NCBI GenBank assembly: GCA_945872805.1 | Contig: CAMCBE010000136.1 | Span: 1 to 5,971, forward strand | Direction: 5' to 3' | Length of the DNA stretch: 5,971 bases | Source: Chitinophaga pinensis | Lineage (GTDB): Bacteria; Bacteroidota; Bacteroidia; Chitinophagales; Chitinophagaceae | Shown here: positions 1 to 5,971 of the stretch, in pieces | How positions within the stretch are numbered: the stretch's first letter is position 1 | Layout of the letters: each line of letters starts with the position of its first letter | Notes under the pieces: generated by a model | What the model was told of the DNA's origin: nothing | The model's input: the letters and a program-made list of their open reading frames with translations, nothing else | The model's database searches: none | Program-made: the position numbers and the translations under genes

Positions 1-1348
1 TGTTTCCGGTGTTATTTCCGTATGCTCTATAACGAAGCTTATTGATATACATAACTGCATTCGCTTTCTCTTCACTGCTTGTTCCACGTGCAGCAGCTTC
101 AGCATAAATTAAATATTGCTCAGCCAACCTGAAAAGAGGAAAATCGATGTCGACCCAAGTTAAACTTGAACCCTGACTGTTATCTTTCTTTATATTTTTG
201 AATTTAGAAACAGCAATACCATCTTTAAAGTTACTGATGTCGTTGATTTCTAAATTTTGTCCAGACGTAAAGAATTGTGCGCGCTTATCTGCTGTGCCAC
301 TCATGTCTGGGAACAATGCAGGTAAGTTTTTGGTTGTACGTAAACCAAACCATCCACCATCAATTCCGTAGTTAGCAGCAACCATATCACCACCCACTGG
401 AGCGTGCGTAAGGAAGGTAGTACCACCCCAATTCTGCGTTTTAAGTCCGTCATAGTTAATTGTCAAAATGAATTCACTTGCATTGGTATGGTTATCAGCC
501 AACATAAGTTCTCTATAGTTATCAATGAGCTCATACCCAGCATCAATAACCTGCTTCGCATATGAAAGTGCTTGTGGGTATTGATCTTGTCCGGTGTAGG
601 TTTTAGCATTTAGGAAAAGTCGAGCAAGCAAAGCATGTGCCGCTGCCTGATCAGCTCTACCATATTCGTTTTGTCTTGCTGCAGGAAGCAATGTTTCTAT
701 TGAGGTAAGCTCTGATTTTATGTATTCGAACAATTCAGCAGCTTTGACTTGACTTGGCGTAAATGATCCCAATGCATTCTCCTCAGTAACCCAAGGAACA
801 TTGCCAAAAAGATCCATCAATGCCCAATATTGAAATGCTCTTAAGAAGCGAGCTTCTGTTTTGTAGTTTTTGATTTCTTCTGCATCAGCACCGGTTATGC
901 CACGGGCTGCAAGGTTTTCATCAGAGGCCTGACGAATGAAATCATTGCACAACGTGATTTGATAATATGAACGGTAGTATACCCCTGTTAACATTGGGTT
1001 GCTAGAAGACCAGTTCATTTTATGAAAATCAGGTAGCCCTGGATCGCCCCAAGCTACTACGGCTTCATCTGTACTAAGTTCTTGTGCTTTCCAGAACAAG
1101 CGAAGGAAATCTGAAAACCCTTCATCCATTCCTTGGATATCACCATTACCAGCAGGACCTTGGTTACCTGTGGTGGCAAAACTTCCATACACTTTAGAAA
1201 AGGCTTGCTTGTATCCATCAGCCGTTTTGTATACCTGCTCAGAGGTAATGTCATTAAGTGGCAATACATCTAATTTCTTTGAACAGGATACCATTGATCC
1301 AGCTAAAAGCAAGAATGCGGCAAGTGCTTTAAAATATATCTTTTTCAT
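1..1348 (-). CDS. SusD/RagB-family glycan-binding outer-membrane lipoprotein (3' end cut by window edge)
   Basis: This is a surface lipoprotein that binds oligosaccharides and acts as the lid of the SusC transporter encoded just upstream. The frame is open for 449 codons from ATG 1348 to the left edge with no stop; family members usually run about 500-600 residues, so the C-terminus is missing. Residues 1-21 (MKKIYFKALAAFLLLAG...) form a lipoprotein signal ending M-V-S-Cys22. The -3 Met is slightly atypical, but the following SKKLDVLP is characteristic of SusD proteins. Family hallmarks are EARFLRAFQYW (165-175), DLFGNVPWV (179-187), a TPR-like helix around 231-248, and DIDFPLFRLAEQYLIYAEA (400-418). 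Tryptophans 100, 307 and 333 sit in conserved-looking loops and might contribute to a sugar-binding platform. The gap after susC is 25 bp with no Shine-Dalgarno, so the pair is probably co-transcribed. A second in-frame ATG at 1354 (adding Met-Ile) is an alternative start; 1348 gives the more typical MKK start. The family call is secure; the substrate is not. Confidence 0.95.
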   Translation of the reverse strand, partial: MKKIYFKALAAFLLLAGSMVSCSKKLDVLPLNDITSEQVYKTADGYKQAFSKVYGSFATTGNQGPAGNGDIQGMDEGFSDFLRLFWKAQELSTDEAVVAWGDPGLPDFHKMNWSSSNPMLTGVYYRSYYQITLCNDFIRQASDENLAARGITGADAEEIKNYKTEARFLRAFQYWALMDLFGNVPWVTEENALGSFTPSQVKAAELFEYIKSELTSIETLLPAARQNEYGRADQAAAHALLARLFLNAKTYTGQDQYPQALSYAKQVIDAGYELIDNYRELMLADNHTNASEFILTINYDGLKTQNWGGTTFLTHAPVGGDMVAANYGIDGGWFGLRTTKNLPALFPDMSGTADKRAQFFTSGQNLEINDISNFKDGIAVSKFKNIKKDNSQGSSLTWVDIDFPLFRLAEQYLIYAEAAARGTSSEEKANAVMYINKLRYRAYGNNTGN

Positions 1349-1373
1349 AATCATCTGTTTGTTCAGTTATCAA

Positions 1374-4370
1374 TTAAAAATCAAGGTTAACACCTAATAC
1401 AAAAGTCCTAGGCCTTGGATAAATATTATTATCTATCCCTCCGTTAATCTCTGGATCAAGTCCGTTGTATTGGGTAAGGACAAATACATTTTGAGCATTT
1501 GCACTTAAACGGAGGTTAGCTTTATTCTTGAACACTCTACCAACGTTATATCCTATACTAAGGTTGTCAAGTCTGAGGAACGAAGCATTTTGAACATAAT
1601 AGTCAGAGAAGAAATAATTTGAACCATTTCCGCTCAAGCCAGTCCTCAATAATTCGCTTGATGTATTGCTGATAAATCCAATTGGATTAAGGATGTTTCG
1701 TACTGTTCCGCCAGATGAAACACCATTATATAAATAGTTTCCAATGTTTGCGCGGGCAACGAAACCAGCATTCCATTTTCCAACAGTCAAGTTAGAACTT
1801 AAGCCAAAGAACATACGTGGATCAGCTCCTTTGTATTGATAAAGATCTTGTTCGTTGATAATACCATCACGGTTCAAATCGGAGAACAAGTTATCAATAG
1901 GCTTTCCATCTTCACCATACACTTGCTTATGTACAAAGTAAGCACCTCTTGTGTAGCCAACTGAATGGATCAAAATTGTGCTACCCAAACCTATACCTCC
2001 AAAACGAGCTCCTGCATAGTTTGGATCATCAGAAATGGTAAGTTTCGTGATTTTGTTTTGGTTAAGGGTTGCATTGAATGAAACATCCCAAACGAGATTT
2101 TGTTTTTTAATTGGCTGGAAATTTAGGGTTAATTCTACACCTTTATTTTCCATACTGCCTACGTTAGCCACAATTTTGTTAGAAAAGTTTGTTCCGGCAG
2201 ACTGGTTGATTTCGTTTAACAAGTCTTTTGTTTCTTTTTTATACAATTCAATTGTACCAGCGATTCTTCCGTCAAACAATCCAAAGTCCAACGCAATATT
2301 ACTTGTTGCGGTTTGTTCCCATCTACGGTTGAAGTAATATCCTCCTGGGCGGAACATTTGGTAGAAATTATTACCCAATTGATATTGAGCTGTATTGGTA
2401 CTTAAGTTATAGTAAGATATATAATCATAATATCCGATACCATCTTGCTGACCCGTTACACCATATCCAATTCTAAGTTTCAAATCGGAAATGACTTTGG
2501 AATCTTTTAAGAAAGATTCTTCTTTAATTTTCCATGCTGCAGCAGCTGAAGGGAATAAACCAAAGCGATTGTCTAGGTTAAATTTAGACGATCCGTCTTC
2601 TCGTATAGACCCGGTAAGCAAGAACTTGTCGAAAATATTTAAATTCAAACGAGCTAGTTTTGAGCTCAACCGATATTGTGGTTTGTCAAACTCAAAATTC
2701 GGACTGCTTACTATTGTTTTATCGTAGGTTAAATCAGAGAAATTATAGTTAGTGGTTAGGTAATCTTGGTACTCATAACCAGCTGTAAGATCAACACGTG
2801 TTCTCAATACTTTAATATCCTTAACGTAATTCAAGTAGGCATTGAGGTAGGTATTTTGTCTTTTTTGACTATACTCATTATTAACACCACCATGAAATAC
2901 GTTATTAATATCCTTAAAACGCATTGATGCTGAAGCGGCTTCATCAGGAACAACAATAGTTCCCTTTCCATCGGCTACATCAGTACCCACATTCACCACA
3001 GCCCTAAGGTCTGGTAAGAAATGGAATTTGTAGTCAACAACTAAGTTGGCTATATGCCTAGTTACATTGCTTTTATCGTTGCGCTGCATTAAAATACCTA
3101 GTGGATTTTTAGGCGACAATGATTTCAATCCATTTGATGAACTTGGATCAAGCCATTCCCAATAACTACCGTGTGCACGATTACCAGAATAAATATCTTG
3201 AGTAGGATCAAAGTTAACCGCTGCACCAATGGCTCCTTCGTTAGCAAACTTTGATTGACTCATTGAGGACTTCACGTTGAAATCAATTTTCAAATGATTT
3301 TTGAAAAGTGTAGGATTCAAATTCAAGCCTATAGTAGACCTGCTTAGGTATCCTGTTTTCAATACGCCGGTTTGATTTAAGCCTCCAATCGATATACGAT
3401 AAGGAAGATTTTTAAGAGAGCCCCTTATGCTAAAGTTATTATCAGAAGAAATCGCGCGCTGATAGATAACATCCTGCCAGTTGGTATTCGCTGTACCAAG
3501 CAATCCATTGAGCGATGAATTTCCATTCGCACCAACAAATGACCTGACTTCATCCGCAGAAAGTACATCTACATACTTGGCTACTTTTGCGCTAGACAAC
3601 TGACTGGTGAATGACATTGTAGGGATACCCTTTGAACCTTTTTTAGTGGTAATCATAATAACCCCATTAGAAGCCCTAGAACCGTAAATTGCCGTAGCAG
3701 AGGCATCTTTTAATATACTGAAGCTTTCAATATCGTTTGGATTGATTAACGCTAGGGCGTTTGCTTGTCCAGATATAGCATTGTTATCCAATGGCATTCC
3801 ATCCAATACAATCAATGGATCGTTGCTCGCATTCAATGAAGCACCGCCGCGAATACGAATTGTACTTCCTGCGCCAGGTGCACCACTATTCGAAGTGATT
3901 TGTACACCGGCAACCTTACCCATGATCAATTGTTCCGGGGTAGTCATGGCACCTTTAACGAAGTCTTTGGTTCCAATGATTGCAACGCTTCCTGTTAGGT
4001 CTTTCTTTCGAACTGTACCATAACCAATCACCACGACGTCAGTCAATTTTTCTGAGGACGAAACCAATTTTACATTGATAAAGTTGTCAGAAGCCAAGAC
4101 ATCTTGTGTTTGATAGCCTGAGTATGAAATTGACAATTGCTTAACGGTCGTAGGAATTTCAATTTTGAAATTACCTGTTGCATCTGATACAACAACCTTG
4201 GAAGTACCTGTGGCAGAAACGGTTGCACCTGCCAGGATAGTGCCATCTTTTGAATCTGTAATCTTTCCAGTCACCGTTCTGTTCTGTGCCGTTGCAGTAA
4301 GAATGACTGCAAATTGAAACAAGGCCATCAACAAGAACCTGTTTACTGGTTGTTTAATGTTAGCGAGCAT
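1374..4370 (-). CDS. SusC/RagA-family TonB-linked outer-membrane transporter
   Basis: This is a complete 998-residue outer-membrane beta-barrel that imports oligosaccharides delivered by its SusD partner, powered by TonB-ExbBD. Domains in order: Sec signal peptide (about 1-29, basic n-region then FLLMALFQFAVILTATA, cleavage near AQ-N30); carboxypeptidase-D-like regulatory beta-sandwich (about 31-103, VTGKITDSKDGTILAGATV); TonB box DVVVIGYGT (111-119); plug (about 120-245, with IRIRGGASLNASNDPLIVLDG and LKDASATAIYGSRASNGVI); then the barrel, ending in YPRPRTFVLGVNLDF with the expected terminal Phe. Residues 831-842 (DLNRDGIINEQD) match an EF-hand-like calcium loop. No N-terminal STN domain is present, so direct signalling to an anti-sigma factor is unlikely. 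The start at 4370 has AAGG placed almost against the ATG. The internal Met15 would remove the basic n-region of the signal peptide, so 4370 is preferred. The length is normal for the family and there is no frameshift. The plug motifs resemble glucan-type SusC proteins from memory; the substrate remains unproven. Confidence 0.97.
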   Translation of the reverse strand: MLANIKQPVNRFLLMALFQFAVILTATAQNRTVTGKITDSKDGTILAGATVSATGTSKVVVSDATGNFKIEIPTTVKQLSISYSGYQTQDVLASDNFINVKLVSSSEKLTDVVVIGYGTVRKKDLTGSVAIIGTKDFVKGAMTTPEQLIMGKVAGVQITSNSGAPGAGSTIRIRGGASLNASNDPLIVLDGMPLDNNAISGQANALALINPNDIESFSILKDASATAIYGSRASNGVIMITTKKGSKGIPTMSFTSQLSSAKVAKYVDVLSADEVRSFVGANGNSSLNGLLGTANTNWQDVIYQRAISSDNNFSIRGSLKNLPYRISIGGLNQTGVLKTGYLSRSTIGLNLNPTLFKNHLKIDFNVKSSMSQSKFANEGAIGAAVNFDPTQDIYSGNRAHGSYWEWLDPSSSNGLKSLSPKNPLGILMQRNDKSNVTRHIANLVVDYKFHFLPDLRAVVNVGTDVADGKGTIVVPDEAASASMRFKDINNVFHGGVNNEYSQKRQNTYLNAYLNYVKDIKVLRTRVDLTAGYEYQDYLTTNYNFSDLTYDKTIVSSPNFEFDKPQYRLSSKLARLNLNIFDKFLLTGSIREDGSSKFNLDNRFGLFPSAAAAWKIKEESFLKDSKVISDLKLRIGYGVTGQQDGIGYYDYISYYNLSTNTAQYQLGNNFYQMFRPGGYYFNRRWEQTATSNIALDFGLFDGRIAGTIELYKKETKDLLNEINQSAGTNFSNKIVANVGSMENKGVELTLNFQPIKKQNLVWDVSFNATLNQNKITKLTISDDPNYAGARFGGIGLGSTILIHSVGYTRGAYFVHKQVYGEDGKPIDNLFSDLNRDGIINEQDLYQYKGADPRMFFGLSSNLTVGKWNAGFVARANIGNYLYNGVSSGGTVRNILNPIGFISNTSSELLRTGLSGNGSNYFFSDYYVQNASFLRLDNLSIGYNVGRVFKNKANLRLSANAQNVFVLTQYNGLDPEINGGIDNNIYPRPRTFVLGVNLDF

Positions 4371-4438
4371 ACCTTTTTATTAATTGGGTTTAATGAAAAA
4401 TTTAAATATGTATCTATTACGCAATGTCGAGTTGACAT

Positions 4439-4458
4439 AAAAAAAAGTTCGTGACTTT
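4439..4458 (-). promoter_or_regulatory. Weak hairpin plus T-run in the susC leader (attenuator-like)
   Basis: On the minus strand AAAGT (4458-4454), loop CACGA, ACTTT (4448-4444) can form a 5-bp stem. It is followed immediately by five more Ts (4443-4439), giving a run of eight. The layout resembles an intrinsic terminator and lies about 70 nt before the susC ATG, where an attenuator could act. The stem has only one G-C pair, so it would be very unstable. Functional significance is doubtful. Confidence 0.15.
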
Positions 4459-4546
4459 ATATGTATAATAGATATTCATCTTTATATAAAACAGATTGAT
4501 TGAAGTGAACATGAAATTGAATGATCGAAGGATATATTGTTTGAGG

Positions 4547-4613
4547 ATACAATAGAATGCATACAATTCATATGATTTAGGTGGCAGTTAAAACACAGTT
4601 AGAGAAATACAAT
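4547..4613. repeat. Three direct copies of ATACAAT, possible operator cluster
   Basis: ATACAAT occurs at 4547-4553, 4561-4567 and 4607-4613. The first copy also forms a 6-bp inverted repeat: TATTGT at 4535-4540 pairs with ACAATA at 4549-4554 across an 8-bp spacer. The cluster is 177-236 bp upstream of the susC start, downstream of the candidate -7 element at 4654-4661. It could be a regulator binding site, but the words are short and the background is AT-rich, so chance is a real alternative. Confidence 0.25.
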
Positions 4614-4653
4614 CGCTTAATTACGTGTTAAAAGTACACAAAATAATAATACC

Positions 4654-4661
4654 CAAAAATA
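4654..4661 (-). promoter_or_regulatory. Candidate Bacteroidota -7 promoter element for susC
   Basis: The minus strand reads TATTTTTG here, an exact match to the Bacteroidota -7 consensus TAnnTTTG. No TTTG -33 element is visible at the expected spacing of about 20 bp (the minus strand around 4681-4686 reads CTTACG). Transcription from here would give a leader of roughly 280 nt before susC. A second exact match, TAATTTTG, lies at 4707-4700 and also lacks a -33 partner. In DNA this AT-rich such matches may be chance, so this is a candidate only. Confidence 0.25.
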
Positions 4662-4726
4662 TTTTTTATCCCTAATAAATCGTAAGCACCCTACCTGATC
4701 AAAATTAAAGAAATTAGAAGGACTGC

Positions 4727-5971
4727 TTATTTTGCGGAATCAAACTCAGCTTTCTTATATAAGCCAAATTCACTCAAGGCTATGCATACGGGGGATGAGG
4801 TGATACGCAACCGGACCTGCTTTGTTTTAATGGTGGATGGAATGGAAATGATTCGGCATGAGCCAATCGAGGTAGCATGGCCTATGGTCCTCCAAGCCCC
4901 ATCAACCATCGCATCTACCTCTACTGCACCAATACGTTGACCGAGTTTTATGTTCTCCCTTAACCGAATGATATCAAACGCTATATCCTCTTTCCAGGTA
5001 AGAGTAAGGTCGGGCGTAGTCATATTATCCGAGCTAGCCCAATAGGAATAACGATCAGCATCGACCAATTTTTCAGGACCAAACGCCTTTCCGCGCAGGT
5101 TACTGGCCTTTAATACAGCTGTCGTGGCAAGGTTATGCTTGAAGGTATTTTCTACTAGTTTCCCTAGTCCTGTCAATGAAGCTATATCCTCCTCATCGAG
5201 TAATCCCTTTGTGTTGGGAGAAATACCAAGGTCTAGGCTTCCACCACGACCAACACTTTTAAGATAGAGTTGGAACAATTGCTCAGCCGTTTTTGTTTTC
5301 CCTTGCTGTTCAGGATGATAAAACCATCCTGGTCTAATGGCCACATCACATTCTGCTGGCATCCAAAATTTCCCGTCTCGTGTCCCTTCTGGATTGATGC
5401 TATAATCAGATAACCCAGGTCCAGCTATAGTATACCCTTTTGGAGGCAATGGGGTAAAGGTTGACCAAGATGATTCTTCCGCACCACCATCTTCGTTTCC
5501 AACCCAACGCACATCCCACCCCACATCACTGAAAATATTGGCCATAGGTTGCATTTTTCTAGTCATCGCCCAAGTGGTATCCCAACCATAATAAACAGTT
5601 CGATCAATAGTACGTTCTGCGTTTTCACCTCCATAATAACCATCTCCCCCATTTGCACCATCATGCCAGGACATGAACAATGAGCCATAATTAGAATACA
5701 ATTCTTTCAATTGTGCCCTATATGTTTTGACGTATTCATAGGTACCATACTCAGGATTATTTCTATCCCATGGCGAACAGTACACACCAAACTGCATTCC
5801 AGCTTTACGGCATGCTTGTTCAAATTCTTTCACCATATCCCCTTTCCCGTTGCGAAAAGGCGATTTACTGATATTGTAGTCAGTTGTTTTGGATGGCCAT
5901 AAACAAAAGCCATCATGGTGTTTTGAAACAAAAATCATTCCTTTTAATCCACCCGACTTCAACGCAGACAC
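4727..5971 (-). CDS. GH29 alpha-L-fucosidase with C-terminal F5/8 type C domain (5' end cut by window edge)
   Basis: This is a glycoside hydrolase that releases terminal alpha-L-fucose by a retaining mechanism. The visible 414 residues are open to the right edge. The first codon, GTG, is most likely an internal valine, because GH29 proteins normally have a signal peptide and the first barrel strands before KHHDGFCLWPS (17-27 of the fragment); perhaps 80-110 residues are missing. The loop SWHDGANGGDGYYGG (101-115) carries the likely nucleophile Asp104. RWVGNEDGG (155-163) probably carries the acid/base Glu160; this follows the usual GH29-B type layout and is an inference. FWMPAECDVAIRPGWFYH (202-219) is another family hallmark. 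Residues about 282-406 (FGPEKLVDADRYSYWASSDN onward) form a discoidin/CBM32-like beta-sandwich common in this subgroup, which may aid glycan binding. Because the N-terminus is unseen, export cannot be judged; a periplasmic or surface location is usual. It is on the same strand and upstream of susC, separated by a 356-bp gap. Its DNA looks somewhat richer in GC than the gap. No hairpin terminator is obvious after the stop. Confidence 0.93.
   Translation of the reverse strand: MSALKSGGLKGMIFVSKHHDGFCLWPSKTTDYNISKSPFRNGKGDMVKEFEQACRKAGMQFGVYCSPWDRNNPEYGTYEYVKTYRAQLKELYSNYGSLFMSWHDGANGGDGYYGGENAERTIDRTVYYGWDTTWAMTRKMQPMANIFSDVGWDVRWVGNEDGGAEESSWSTFTPLPPKGYTIAGPGLSDYSINPEGTRDGKFWMPAECDVAIRPGWFYHPEQQGKTKTAEQLFQLYLKSVGRGGSLDLGISPNTKGLLDEEDIASLTGLGKLVENTFKHNLATTAVLKASNLRGKAFGPEKLVDADRYSYWASSDNMTTPDLTLTWKEDIAFDIIRLRENIKLGQRIGAVEVDAMVDGAWRTIGHATSIGSCRIISIPSTIKTKQVRLRITSSPVCIALSEFGLYKKAEFDSAK

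Larger units (their letters stand above)
4371..4726. other. 356-bp AT-rich intergenic region upstream of susC; no gene seen
   Basis: This gap lies between the fucosidase stop and the susC start. It is strikingly AT-rich; 4441-4500, for example, has only 12 G or C in 60 bases. I found no convincing ORF in either direction. The longest minus-strand ATG frame I noticed is 20 codons (4479-4417), which has no family resemblance. The region most likely holds the susC promoter, a long 5' leader and regulator sites. Short structures seen are the palindrome AAAAATATTTTT (4655-4666), the palindrome TTTATATAAA (4481-4490), the palindrome TCATATGA (4568-4575), and the direct repeats ATATGTAT (4406-4413 and 4459-4466) and CTTTATAT (4455-4462 and 4480-4487). 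Such words arise easily in AT-rich DNA. Confidence 0.8.

Noticed and set aside
1057..1269. 70-codon minus-strand ORF inside susD
   Set aside because: It is an alternative frame of the susD gene, which reads through with strong family motifs; the short product resembles nothing.
1170..1397. 75-codon plus-strand ORF over the susC-susD junction
   Set aside because: It is antisense to the susD start and signal peptide; its hydrophobic C-terminus mirrors the complement of that region. No independent coding support.
2035..4023. Plus-strand ORFs at 2035-2337, 2491-2727 and 3742-4023
   Set aside because: All are antisense shadows of the continuous, well-conserved SusC reading frame.
4417..4479. 20-codon minus-strand ORF in the susC leader
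   Set aside because: It has no good ribosome site (AAAG sits directly against the ATG), no family resemblance, and overlaps the T-run; chance in AT-rich DNA is the simplest reading.
4655..4666. AAAAATATTTTT palindrome as a terminator of the fucosidase gene
   Set aside because: It is a perfect AT-only palindrome with no room for a loop and no G-C pairs, so it cannot form a stable terminator hairpin.
5711..5902. 63-codon plus-strand ORF
   Set aside because: It is antisense to the GH29 catalytic domain, with no recognisable product.
5969..5971. GTG at the right edge as the fucosidase start codon
   Set aside because: It sits only about 16 residues before the conserved HHDGF motif, which is normally preceded by a signal peptide and further barrel strands; the gene continues beyond the window.

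Overview
The window looks like part of a glycan-foraging locus from a member of the Bacteroidota, probably a Sphingobacteriaceae-like organism such as Pedobacter or Sphingobacterium. Three things point there: a SusC-like TonB-dependent transporter followed directly by a SusD-like surface lipoprotein, moderately low GC coding DNA with very AT-rich intergenic DNA, and weak or absent Shine-Dalgarno sequences. The genus is an inference; no marker gene is present. All genes are on the minus strand, so transcription runs from high to low coordinates.

Layout in transcription order. (1) 5971-4727: the 3' part of a GH29 alpha-L-fucosidase, with the catalytic barrel and a C-terminal F5/8 type C (discoidin-like) domain. 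Its N-terminus lies beyond the right edge. (2) 4726-4371: a 356-bp AT-rich gap with no gene. It holds two candidate Bacteroidota-type -7 elements, a three-copy ATACAAT word with an inverted partner, and a weak hairpin followed by a T-run. (3) 4370-1374: a complete 998-residue SusC-like outer-membrane transporter. (4) 1348-1: a SusD-like glycan-binding lipoprotein starting 25 bp after the susC stop. It is cut by the left edge after 449 codons and has no stop in the window.

Functional picture. SusC and SusD form a pedal-bin complex that captures oligosaccharides at the cell surface and imports them with TonB energy. The fucosidase would remove terminal alpha-L-fucose from glycans. The tandem orientation suggests a polysaccharide utilization locus (PUL). 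However, the long gap before susC suggests that susCD has its own promoter, and the SusD sequence resembles from memory the glucan/maltodextrin-type SusD proteins rather than an obvious fucose-glycan type. Whether the fucosidase serves this transporter is therefore open. I saw no RNA genes, CRISPR arrays, insertion sequences or plus-strand genes, and nothing that clearly amounts to an undescribed system. The regulatory gap is the least explained part.
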